From: Tricholoma matsutake
Taxonomy: Eukaryota; Basidiomycota; Agaricomycetes; Agaricales; Tricholomataceae
NCBI GenBank assembly: GCA_026075535.2
Contig: AP026542.1
Location: 11,904,001-11,968,000, forward strand
Length of the DNA: 64,000 nucleotides
Direction: 5' to 3'
The notes below the pieces were generated by a model. It ran no database searches, was not told the DNA's origin, and was given only the letters and a program-made list of their open reading frames with translations. Made by a program: the position numbers and the translations under genes. Each line of letters starts with the position of its first letter. Position 1 is the stretch's first letter. This document shows positions 42,200 through 51,868 of this stretch, piece by piece.

Positions 42200-42563
42200 A
42201 AGTGTCAGATGTTGGGTAAAGAGAACGGCTTGGTAGCTAAGTGGTTAAGTGTGCTGTTCTATTTATAGTCCAACCCACAGTCAGGTGTTCAATTCTTGTT
42301 GGATGTGAAACTTTTATTTGGTAAAGCATGTGCTGTCTGGTTAGTCCAGTTGTGCAGTTGGTCATGCGTCCGGGTGACTCCGGTAAATCCAGGTGATTAT
42401 GAGTCCGTTCAGATTCTGGGGATTCTGGGTGTGAATTTGTTAATTTGTCCTGCCAGAATACTTCCACAAAGGGACAATTACATACAAAAAAAATTCCACT
42501 GGATTCCAGAAATTCCAGAAATTCCGGAATCCAACTGGAATAGGTGGGGGAGTGTAAAGTACT
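42200..42563. mobile_element. Second tRNA-like/TIR element copy, 3' end
   Basis: A tRNA-like part has an A box tagctaagtgg (42234-42244) and a B box core gttcaattct (42297-42306). About 250 bp later come ggattcc/aattcc repeats and the end ggtgggggagtgtaaagtact, nearly the same as 38280-38299. The layout (tRNA-like part, then GGAGTCC-type repeats, then TIR) is the same as at 37975-38299. A left TIR was not found, so the copy may be truncated. Confidence 0.5.
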
Positions 42564-42896
42564 CGAGTTCAGACTGAGTGAATAAGTAATGTGAATAGAC
42601 TTTAAGCGGGTAATGGTCCAGGTTTCTGCGGGTAGCAGGTGTGAAAATCCGCAAGGAGTTCTTGGGTGTGGTCAAGTTCTGTAACAGGTAGTCAGGAGGT
42701 CTCTTCATTGGTTCCCTGGTAACCTTCCCATCAGACGAGGTAGAGAATTTTGCAGCGACATCGGTTGTTGACCTTGGAGTTGAGAACTTTGGCAATCTCA
42801 TATTCGAGCTCATTGTCGATGGTGATTGGAGGAGGTGGAGGTTGTGCTCGATTTGGAATTGTGTTCAGGAAGTGTTTTTCTAGTTGAGAGACATGG
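42564..42896 (-). other. Unidentified open frame next to gypsy element 2
   Basis: A 111-codon frame (42478-42813) reads MSSNMRLPKFSTPRSTTDVA and LTTPKNSLRIFTPATRRNLD, then crosses into the TIR end. It may be the first exon of a gene cut by the element. No motif recognised. Confidence 0.3.
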
Positions 42897-43587
42897 TGTT
42901 AAGGGTGAAGCCTCAACCACTCGATCTAGTTGATGTCATTCGATGAGGTGCTTCCTCGACGAGTCGTTCAGCACTAGTCTTACTTGGAGCATCTGACATA
43001 AGGTAGATAGTGCACTCTAGCAGGCCTTCTGCATAGAGTCATTCCAGTTCACACACTAAGGGGCTTCCTTAGTGGTTTCGAGTAAGTTTATGAGTTTGCA
43101 AGTTAAGGCTGTAGATTGCCTAGATCTAAACTAAGGACATCCCTACTATGAGTTGCAGTACTTATACTACAAGGGAGGACCTTATCGTCCAATCAGAAAG
43201 ATAGATGCATATCAAGTAAGAATAGAAACAATAAGCCTCATGCCTAGCATGAGGTGTCCGATGTCATGGATCCAATGTCAAGGATCCAATGTCAAGGACA
43301 TGCTGCACCGCAGCATGTTGATTGTGAGAGTCTGACGTCATGGACCTCATGTCAAAGGGCTGTCATATCACAACATGTGTGGGAATAGGTTCGGGTGCAT
43401 GGAGTCACCATGCATCAAGGGTGCCTTCCACGGGAAGGGGATCGAATGCATGTTGTCGGCATGCATCATGTGTGTGTCTGGTGTCAAGGACATGCTCTAA
43501 GCATGAATCAGGGAGTGCTTCCCATCTGGAGGGCATCGGGTTGGTCGGGTTGGTCGGGTCTCATGAGTTACAAGGAAAATTGTAACA
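42897..43587 (-). repeat. 3' LTR of gypsy element 2
   Basis: The 691-bp LTR runs from tgttaagggtgaagcc to aaggaaaattgtaaca. A purine tract lies directly inside on the minus strand (aatgagggggtaa). It contains repeated words such as atgtcaaggatccaatgtca (43264-43300) and paired gcatgag/ctcatgc hairpins. The first 100 bp match 48657-48757. Confidence 0.9.
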
Positions 43588-43789
43588 TTACCCCCTCATT
43601 ATGGTCGAAAGTTCCACACTTCAACCTAAATCTTGAAATGGAGGGACTGTTCATGTCCGAGCTTGGACTGTGATTGGGTTCTTTTCATTTTATACTGCCC
43701 CTAGCAATGGTGTCAAGGAGTCGGTGATGTTGTCAGAAGGGGGGGGGGGGGGGGTCTGTAGGGTCTGTGCAGTATCAAGGGCAATCACC

Positions 43790-43900
43790 ATAGTTTTACA
43801 TCTTTGCAGATGCTCAGTAGTTTAATGTCTCTGCAGATGGTCAGTAGTTTAACGTCTTTGTGGACAATTGGTAGTTTAATGTCTTTGTGGACGATTGGTT
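43790..43900. repeat. Tandem repeat, about 29-bp period, in gypsy 2 spacer
   Basis: Four imperfect units of the type gtagtttaatgtctttgcag followed by atggtca run between the 3' LTR and the extra ORF. A run of about 16 G lies just before (43738-43754). Confidence 0.8.
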
Positions 43901-43971
43901 CGCACCTACTTGTGGGGTGTCAATGTGTGGGGGTGTCGGCTGGAACGCAGCAATGTCCCCAGTTCTCCATG

Positions 43972-44247
43972 TCATCCAAATAAGAGCTGCCTTGCCAGCT
44001 CAAATCTGCTTTCTTCATCGTAGTGGGTGTTCCACTGGAGGTCATTCCACAGTAGGGGGCTAATTCCCATTGGTGGTCTTCTGTTTGGGGTCAGGCCATA
44101 GTGATCGATGACAAACTCCTCAGGGAAGTAGTCCTCATCATCTAATTCTCCTTCAAAGCACCATTCCTCAAATTGTGCTTTTACCCAGGTTAAGTCTGTC
44201 TTTGAATTTCCAGTCCTCCAATGCAGACTTGATTGGGGGAGTTCCAT
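43972..44247 (-). CDS. Conserved extra ORF of gypsy element 2
   Basis: This open frame is the counterpart of 18843-19298. It reads LTWVKAQFEEWCFEGELDDE, DYFPEEFVIDHYGLTPNRRP and LLWNDLQWNTHYDEESRFEL. The first, Cys-rich part seen in gypsy 1 is missing here because the deletion that removed integrase reaches into it. Conservation between two diverged copies suggests the ORF once had a role for the element. Confidence 0.6.
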   Translation of the reverse strand: MELPQSSLHWRTGNSKTDLTWVKAQFEEWCFEGELDDEDYFPEEFVIDHYGLTPNRRPPMGISPLLWNDLQWNTHYDEESRFELARQLLFG

Positions 44248-44311
44248 TGTTCTTCAGGGCTCATAAAGCGTCATTTACGAGGTTGTCCTTCATTATTGCT
44301 GAGACCAGGGC

Positions 44312-46274
44312 TCACTGGAGTTCAGTGTCAATTATTTTTACAAATAGTTCATTGGTGAGGATGGTCTTGTCCTCCTTATTGGTGTCTTCTTTGGCTATAT
44401 GATCTGCTCTCCTCAATAGGGTGTCAGATTGTACCATCTGTGATCCTGGTATGTGTTGTAGCTTCAGGTTGAATTGTGACAGGTAGATGCTCCATCTAGC
44501 CTGTCGTTGGTTCAGTTTCTGTGCCTGATGGAAGTACATCAGGTTCTTGTGATCGGACAGTACCATCACAGGGAACGGTGTCCCCTGTAGGTAGTGTCTC
44601 CATGTCTCCAGTGCTCAGATTACTCCCAGTAGTTCCCTGTTGTATATCTCGTAATTTCTTTTGGCTTTGTTGAAAGAATGTGAGATGTAACCGCATGGGT
44701 GCCAGTCTCCATTGGTGTCCTGTAGTCTGAGTACTGCACCTGTCACAAATTTCGAGGCATCAGATTCCACCACAAATGGCTTCGTTGCATCTGGCATCAG
44801 CAGTACTGGGGCTTCATTGAATTTCCTCTTCAGCACATCGAACAACTGCTGGCAGTTGTTTGTCCATTCAAATTTTTGGTTCTTCTTTGTCAAATCATTC
44901 AGCAGTCTAGCCAGATCTGTGAAGTGTCTGATGAATCTTTGATAGAAGTTCCCAAATCCTAGGAAGGATCTTACATCCTTCACTGTCCTTGGCGTGGGCC
45001 AGTCCTTGATCCCAGCCACTTTCGTGTTGTCCATTGCAAGTTTGTTGGGCCTGATGATCATGCCCAAGAAGTCGACTTCTTGCACATTGAACTTGCACTT
45101 CTCTATTTTCAGGTAGAGATCGCATTATCATAGTCGTTTGAGGACCCTTTCAGTCCTTGTCCTGTGTTCTTCTTCCATCTTCGAGAAGATCAGGATGTCG
45201 TCCATATAGGTGATGAGCCATCCTTCATCTAGCATGTCTTGGAAGAGATCATTCATCATGGCCTGGAATGTCACCGGTGAGTTGCACAGCCCAAAGAACA
45301 TCACCATTGGCTCGAATAGCCCTTGGTTAGTCTTGAATGCTGCCTTCCACTCATCTCCTTTCTTTATCCATATGTTATGGTATCCCCATTGAATGTCGAG
45401 TTTTGTGAAAAATCTTGCTCCTTTCAGCTTGTCCAAGAGGTCTCCAATCAGTGGTAGAGGGTAGTTGTTCCAGATTGTTCCTTCATTCAGATATGCAGCT
45501 GGGGCTGACCTGTGTTTCACATGGAAACACAGGTCTCGGAAACATGTTTTGTGACTTCTAATCCATGTTTCCTTGGGATAACCATTACATAATCACCTTT
45601 TTGGCAGTGCTTACATAAGGTGTTTCTCAAGGAAACACACATCAAAGTCACAAAACATGTTTCCGAGGCCTGTGTTTTCATGGGAAACACAGGCCAGCCC
45701 CAGCTGTGATAGCGATAGTCTTGGCAGGGTCATAGAGCATCGGAGTCCTTCTTCAACACAAAGAAGAACAGGGATGCCATGGGTGATTTCAATGGTTGGA
45801 TGTATCCTTTCTCCAGGTTTTTGTCTAGAAACTCATTGAGTTTCTCTTGTTCTTTTGGTGTCAGTGGGTAGACTTTGCAATCCTTTGGTACAAAGCCTTC
45901 CTTCAGGTCGATCACATGATCCCATGGTCTTGATTCCAGGAATTGTTCAGATGCAGCTTTCTCAAATACCTGTCTGTACTTCTAGTATTCCAGTGGCAGT
46001 AAGTCATCCAGGGTCTGTTGGCTAGTCTCCTTTCCCTATGCGCTAGTCATTGAGATATGGATGTCTTTGCTCTGATCCATATGTCCGAGTTGAGTAGGTA
46101 CTGTGGGGAGCCTTTGCTCTTCGTAAGCCTGTTGATTGTGTTTGTTTTTCGGATGTATTTGTATCTTGGCTCTTGATGTTCCTCCATCAGGGGCAGTTCT
46201 ATATCTGGTCTGAATAGGCCAATGACCAGTTTGCCTTGTACATATGTGATCAATACCAAGTCGTCTTCAATCAC
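44312..46274 (-). pseudogene. Gypsy 2 reverse transcriptase and RNase H
   Basis: RT begins near 45915 with [20 protein letters not shown] and [20 protein letters not shown]. After the MITE it continues [60 protein letters not shown] and the catalytic [14 protein letters not shown] (YMDD for the common YLDD). RNase H and connection follow: [94 protein letters not shown]. The stops and frame changes at about 45126, 44615 and 45720 mean it is inactive. The upstream part (46047-46274) is the protease-RT linker. Confidence 0.9.
45501..45701. mobile_element. 201-bp MITE with long inverted repeats in gypsy 2 RT
   Basis: The ends are ggggctgacctgtgtttc and its reverse complement (gggaaacacaggccagcccc). 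A second inverted pair, ggaaacatgttttgtgactt, lies inside both arms. The tetramer agct flanks it (45497-45500 and 45702-45705). Without it the RT frame reads AITAAYLNEG in frame. The boundary is ambiguous because cagctggggct reads inverted on both sides; a 3-bp or different duplication is possible, so I do not name a superfamily. Confidence 0.82.
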
Positions 46275-46301
46275 ATCTCATTCAGGGATCTGGTTCATTG
46301 T

Positions 46302-47510
46302 TCATATTTCCATGCCTGTGTCTGCCAATAGTTCTTTGTCTGGTACCTCTTTGATCTTTACTCGAGGGGGGGTCTCTCTGGGTAACGGTACTCTGGTGTC
46401 GGTAGTACCATAATCTGGGGTTCCGTAATCATGTATTGGGGTAGCCTCCTGATGAGGGTCTTCTGTCCTGTTTTGTAGTGCCATTTTCAAGTTTTGTTTG
46501 CCAGTGCTTTCCTCCCCTGTGGAGGTCAGCAAGTCTTTTTTCTTCTGCAAGATTTGTTGTGTCTTGTCACATTTGTTGTGTTTGCCCTTTTCCAGTTGCT
46601 TCTTCTTCTGATTTTCTCGGGTCTTGGCAACAGCACATTGTGCTGCTTTGAGGTTTCTGGTTTCTCTAGGAGTGCTGCTGCTTCTGGTCTTTGCGACAGC
46701 TATCTGGGTGGAATTCAGTTCTTTGGCTTTTCTTTCGGAAAGCCTTTCCTTTGTCTTTGCCATGGCTAGTCATGCTCAGGCAAGGTTTCTCTCCTTTTCT
46801 TTGGAGAGTCTTTCTCTTGTTTTTGCCATGGCCAATCTGGCTCAGGCAAGGCTCTTCTCTTTTTCTTCAGAGAGCCTCTGTCTTGTCTTGGCCACGATGC
46901 GTTGAATTCGTGCCATCTTGTCATTTGGTGCCTCCCTTCCAGTGTCAACCCTGGGGAGGTTTAGGGTGCTTGGGAGGGCCCATTCGGCTCTTCTTGTCTT
47001 CTCCAAGATTCGTTTGATCTGAGCCCATCGTTCTTCATCTCGGAACTCAAAAGTTCCCTTCTTCCAGTCGATGATCAGGTTTATCTCCCACAGCCATGGC
47101 AGACCCAGGATTACCGATTCTTTGCCTAGTCCAGTGACTAGGTATTCCATTGGGTAGCTCCTCCCATTGATGTGGAGCCTCCCTTTCACACATCTGGTGA
47201 TCGTTCCCTGCCTATTCAGGGTTCCATCTACATTTGTGGCCTGGATGGTGTGGCCTAAGGGATATGTCCTGATCCCTTCTCGTTCAACGAATTTCAAGTC
47301 AATAAAGATTCCTCCTGCTCCAGAGTTGAGGAGCACGTTTGTTGCAATGTCTTTCCCATTGTCTGACTCAGCTACCTGAATAGACAGGCACATAGATTGT
47401 CTATTCATGGTAGCTAAGAGTACAGATTCTAGGGAGACTACAGCAGTGACTGGCGTCGTATCAGGCCACTGTTCTAAAAACCTGATTCCTCCATGAGGTT
47501 GAGGGCTCAT
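46302..47510 (-). pseudogene. Gypsy 2 protease and repeat linker
   Basis: From 47510 the frame gives VAESDNGKDIATNVLLNSGA and GGIFIDLKFVEREGI, the retropepsin site (normally L-x-D-S-G-A; here Asn replaces the Asp). GLGKESVILGLPWLWEINLI follows, a typical protease C-terminal box. After NKMARIQ the frame runs into a tandem Lys/Arg repeat interrupted by stops. Loss of the catalytic Asp (GAC or GAT to AAC or AAT) agrees with G-to-A decay. Confidence 0.82.
46744..46905. repeat. Tandem repeat of about 75 bp encoding AMAKTRERLSKEKE
   Basis: Units reading VAKTRQRLSEEKEKSLA, MAKTRERLSKEKERNLA and MAKTKERLSERKAKEL follow one another on the minus strand, separated by stops. They lie in the linker between protease and RT of gypsy 2. 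Confidence 0.85.
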
Positions 47511-48490
47511 TCCTTTTCTTCTTTGTCTAGTTCATCCAGCATTGTGCAAATCTTCTGGTAGGTGTCCACCCCAGTCTTTTTCTGGGTGAAGTGGTTTTGG
47601 TAGGGAGGGGGTGCTGACCCCATATGGGTGGGGTTCTTTCCATCCCTGTGGTCAGATGATCGGTGTCCCAGTTGGTGGCAGATGAAACACAATGCCTTTT
47701 GGAGGTGTTCCACTCGTTCTTGGTTTGTCAGTCGGTTGATGTCAAGAGAGGGCTGTCCTTTCTTCATCGTTTCGTTTGTCTTCTGGTTCTGCCTGGTCTT
47801 TCCCAGGATTGCCATGGCCCATTTCCATTGGCCTTTGAGAGTGTTGGGTACCATCTCCATTGTGTGTACCCTCTTCAGTAATTCAGGGTGCAGTCCATCC
47901 ATGAAGTACTCAATCATGGCTGCATCTTCTGTGATTCCCGTCCTGTCTTTCAGGATGCGGAAGTTTGCCACATATTCTTCAAGGTTCCCTGAACCTTGTT
48001 TGAGATTCTTGATCTCAGTCTTTGCCATTCCAGCATCGTCAATCAGTGAGAAGGCTTCTAGGACCTTCTGTCTGAAGTCTGCATATTCTCTGAGTCCCTC
48101 AGATTGATGTTGGTTGACAAATGCCTGTGCCCAGGCAGCTGCTGTCCCTCCATTCATGAAGGACAGCATGAAGATGATCTTCTTGTCATTTGTGTCATAG
48201 ACCTGGTCATTGATTTGCAGGTATAGGTCTATCTCCTGCAGGAACTTGGCAGTCTTGGTCCACTCTCCTGAGAAGTCTGTGGGTGATCAGATTCAAATGT
48301 CCTTCACGGACGTCATAGGTGTGGTTGCAGCGGGTTTGGACATCTCATTATAGAGGTCATCAATTTCATCCATTGGGAAGTGGGATGTTTCAGGTAACGG
48401 TGTGTGTGGTTGTTCGAAGTCTTCATTGGTGAGGTAATCTCCTCTTTGTCTGTCAGTTGTTCTGTAGAACCAACACTGTGCTGGGGTCAA
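47507..48490 (-). pseudogene. Gypsy 2 gag
   Basis: The start near 48490 (MTPAQCWFYRTTDRQRGDYL) continues to FPMDEIDDLYNEMSKPAATT, then a stop near 48293. The Gag core follows: MLSFMNGGTAAAWAQAFVNQ, FRQKVLEAFSLIDDAGMAKT, LEEYVANFRILKDRTGITED and AMIEYFMDGLHPELLKRVHT. The zinc knuckle is LCFICHQLGHRSSDH (C-x2-C-x4-H-x4-H; the last Cys is His). Gag assembles the cytoplasmic particle. The stop and the altered knuckle make it non-functional. Confidence 0.85.
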
Positions 48491-48656
48491 GTAACGGACT
48501 AGTCTTCCATTGTATTGGTACCAAGATGAACCTGGCTGTGGTTCTGCTTTTCTTGGTGGTCAGTCTGGGGTTTGTCTAGACCCAGGTCATTGTGGTGTGT
48601 TTCGAGACGTATTGCCTACACCTAGGTAGGTGGGCTAGCAGATAGTTTAGATCTTA

Positions 48657-48757
48657 TGTTAAGGGCAAAGCCTCAACCACTTGATCTAGTTGATGTTGTT
48701 TGATGAGGTGCTTCCTCGATGAGTCGCTCAGCACTAGTCTTACTCAGAGCATCTGAC
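48657..48757 (-). repeat. 5' LTR stub of gypsy element 2
   Basis: tgttaagggcaaagcctcaa and the following bases match 42897-42997 with about ten transitions. Homology ends at gcatctgac, directly at the border of gypsy element 3. Confidence 0.9.
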
Positions 48758-50368
48758 GTGTTGAGTTTGGAAGAACTCAAGCGCCTGGTGATTGGTGAAG
48801 ACATGAATGCATCTACCATTCAGTTTGTCTTCCCACTTGAGGAGTGCCTCAAGTATGGCAATAGTTTCATGCTCAAAGGTACGGTAGTTCCTTTGAGTGT
48901 CAGAGAATTTCTTGGACAGGAACCCAGCAGGGCGGCAAGTCTGCCACTCAGGTCCCTGACCATACATCGCTCCAGTTCCAAAGACGGAGGCATCACAGAT
49001 CACCCATATCGGCTCAGGTGAATCTGGGTCAATAGGCTTCAGCACCGGCATCATGCAACAGATGTGTTTAATCATCTGGAAGCAATGATCGTGCAACAGT
49101 CACCATAAAAAGGCTTGACCCTTTTTAGTCATTGCTGAAAGGGGACTAGTGAAAGCACTTATATCTGGCAGGAAATGTGCCAGATACTGCACGAGTCCCA
49201 GAAAACGCTGGACTTTGTGATAATTATGAGGAGCTTTCCACTCTTGTATATGGGCCATTTTGTCACTATCCACGTGTAGGCCATGCTCGTCAATCATATG
49301 ACTGAGACACTCTACCTTTTCAGGGTAGAGTTCACATTTCTCTGCATGGAGGTACAGAGAATGCTCACGTAGTCTGTTAAACACAAGCTCCAGATGCTTC
49401 TGGTGTTCTTCAATTGTGTCACTGAACATGAAGATATCATCCAGGTAGGCGTGGATGAAGATTCCAATGTAATCTCAGAATATAGAGTTCATCAACCTTT
49501 GGAAGGTTGAGGGTGCATTGCAGTCACCTTGTTGCAAAACAAGACTCTTGTATACACCTTGAACCATCGAGAAGGCAGTTTTCCAGATGTCTTCTGGGGC
49601 AACTCGGACCTGCTCATAGGCATCAGAGAGGTCAATTTTCAAGCAGTACTTAGCTCGAACGACATCAAGACAAATCAAGTCTTGATCAGGAAACAGTGTA
49701 ACATCTTTCACCATGTTAGCGTTATGTTTCACTGCATTGATCACAGTGCGAAGTTTCCCAGTTTTCTAGGGAACTACTAGCATCGGAGCGGCTTGCTCCG
49801 TGTGGGCAGGATGCCACCAGCCTGCTTTGCAGTACTTGGCTATTTTCTCAGTGAGGGGTTTCCTCATTGAGTCGGGGCATTTTGGAAGATAGTAGTTATA
49901 CTTCTTCTTCTCATCCACCAATGGGATGTGGTGGTTTATGTCCCTCAAAGGAGGTAGTTTGTCAGGAACTCCATTGAGGATGTCCTGACAAGATTGTTTC
50001 CACTCCTCTCAGAGGTGTGGAAGGTCCTTTTTTGAAAGGGGTCCTTTGCATTTAGCTTTATTGCCCAGCTCTTTGCAAATTGCCAAGAGTATGTCGTTCA
50101 GGTCATCGACCTGATCTGGCAGAAGTACCGCAGGGATAGAGGGGTCAAATCTGGGAGGTTCAAAATTGGGTCCCTTGGGGAATCTATCCTGAGTAAATTC
50201 CTGGACGATCTCTTCTAGATTGCCTTCTTTGTCACTCAAGGGTTTGTCTTTGGGTCCTAAAAGGACGGGGTCTGAAGGTTTTAGTGTAGACCAACGATGT
50301 TTGTCAACATCATCTACTTCTTCCATTTCAACATTCCTATGTCTAATGGATGGAGGTTGCACCTTCAT
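48758..50368 (-). pseudogene. Gypsy 3 reverse transcriptase and partial RNase H
   Basis: RT starts with PPLRDINHHIPLVDEKKKYN and EKIAKYCKAGWWHPAHTEQA, then CLKIDLSDAYEQVRVAPEDI (motif A), VLQQGDCNAPSTFQRLMNSI and the active site AYLDDIFMFSDTIEEH. The thumb/connection reads LYLHAEKCELYPEKVECLSH and VQRFLGLVQYLAHFLPDISA. RNase H begins WVICDASVFGTGAMYGQG and PAGFLSKKFSDTQRNYRTFE, and ends at the junction after FFQTQ. A few stops (about 49475, 49766, 49098) interrupt it. The segment 50009-50368 is the protease-RT linker. Confidence 0.88.
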
Positions 50369-50431
50369 GGAACTCAGACCAGGCTTGTCTGGGTCCTTCT
50401 TCTTTAGTGCAGCCAGGGGGCCGCTCTCATG

Positions 50432-51829
50432 TCACTCATCCTTGGGAGGTTGAGGATGCATAGCATGCTGATGGGCTTGCTTGAAAGTGTTAGGGCCCTC
50501 GATAATGGTATTGAGGTGTTTGCCCTTGACACATGCTTTGTCACGTTCAAAGTCTAGGACTATACCATGTTTCCTCATGAAGACAGTGCCTAGAATGGCA
50601 TCATATCTATTGATGTTAACAACATCAAAATAATGGGTGTTTTTTATTTCACCAATTTCAAAATCAGTGAATAGTCCAAAGTTTATCTTTGAATGGCTTC
50701 CAACAGTGCCCAATTGCAAGGGCACTGGTTCTTCCAATTTGTGGGCTTTAAGATTCACTGACATGGTGAATTCTGGGGAAATCAAATCAGATGTGCAGCC
50801 TGAATCAAGGAGTACAAAGGCTTCAAGTTCATGAAGCTTCATTTTCGCCACGAAGCACCTGTTATCCTTCTCAGAGCGAGGAGAATGGGTTATTTTCTTA
50901 GAGGATTTCCTCAAAGTGGTTGCGCCTCTGAAGCGCAGCTTGTTTTTGAATAGGTCATCCATCATGATGCCTAATCTTTCAGAAAATGACAGAGAATTTC
51001 TCCCTGTCTTGTCCTCAGAGTCTTCCTCTGAGTCAGACACTGACTGGGTGGAGGGGCATCTGTCAGAGTCATACTCTGAAAGGATTTCTTGGATCGCACC
51101 AAAGTGTTCTGATCCAGAATATACACCGTTGGCATCACCCCCGGTGTTGGACTCCATGTTGCACAGTTCACCTTCTGAACTATACTGAGAACCTTCAGGG
51201 TCCATGTCTGACAAGGCAGACCCATACTCAGAGTGAGAGTTATCCTCTGAGTCCCTGTACACTGCAGCGAGTCTCTCATTTGTCACAGAATGTGAATCTG
51301 AGTCCCGGGTAGGACTCGAATGGTGCTCACCACTTGGTTGAGCATGGGAGGTTTGGGGATCAGCCGTAGACGCTGATCCTTCTCGAGCAGCGTACATCTC
51401 AGCCAATGGTTTGGGCTGTCCGTACTTAGGGCAGCCCTTATCTGTGGAGTAGTGTGGACCTCCACAGCTGTAACAAATCAGGTTCTTCTTGTCATCAGAC
51501 CTTTTGTCTGATTTGGATCTGGAGTGTCTGGATGGTTTCCCTCCAGACGTGCAATGTCGAGTATCACGACAATCTTTGTTACAGCAATCACTATTGCCAT
51601 GACTTTGAAGCTCCTTGGTAGGATACTTTGACCCCAGATATTTAGAGCTATCACAATAGTTCTTATCGTGTTTTTGAGAACAATCCTGGGATCGGTCATG
51701 AGACCGTTCAGGAGAAGGTTCTTTTGTTTTAGAAGTTTTAGTCAAAGAGGATGTGCTCTTCGACTTGGTGGACTCCATTATACACTTCTTTTCATTGAAG
51801 CATTTTCTCATCTTACCAATTTCCTCCAC
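50432..51829 (-). pseudogene. Gypsy 3 zinc knuckle and protease, long open frame
   Basis: This 465-codon frame is open. It starts in the Gag C-terminus, a Ser/Asp/His/Lys-rich region (KSTSSLTKTSKTKEPSPERS), then a knuckle LICYSCGGPHYSTDKGCPKY (C-x2-C-x3-H-x5-C). A long acidic, Ser-rich spacer follows (SDMDPEGSQYSSEGE). The protease is AFVLLDSGCTSDLISPEFTM with the DSG triad kept, plus YDAILGTVFMRKHGIVLDFE near the end. The protease would mature the polyprotein. This is the best preserved part of the element. Confidence 0.85.
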
Positions 51830-51868
51830 CTGGCAGGCGAAGTGTGGATATCTTGCACTGAGCTTGTC

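Larger units (their letters stand above)
42897..48757 (-). mobile_element. Ty3/gypsy element 2, same family as gypsy 1, integrase deleted
   Basis: In minus orientation the 5' LTR is a 101-bp stub (48657-48757) and the 3' LTR is complete (42897-43587). The LTR ends match TGTTAC...TTAACA, like gypsy element 1. Internal order is gag, protease, RT, RNase H, and the conserved extra ORF. Integrase is missing between RNase H (ending about 44312) and the extra ORF (44247). A MITE interrupts RT. The 5' LTR stops exactly where gypsy element 3 begins, so the original right flank is lost. Left flank: catgg. Confidence 0.88.
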
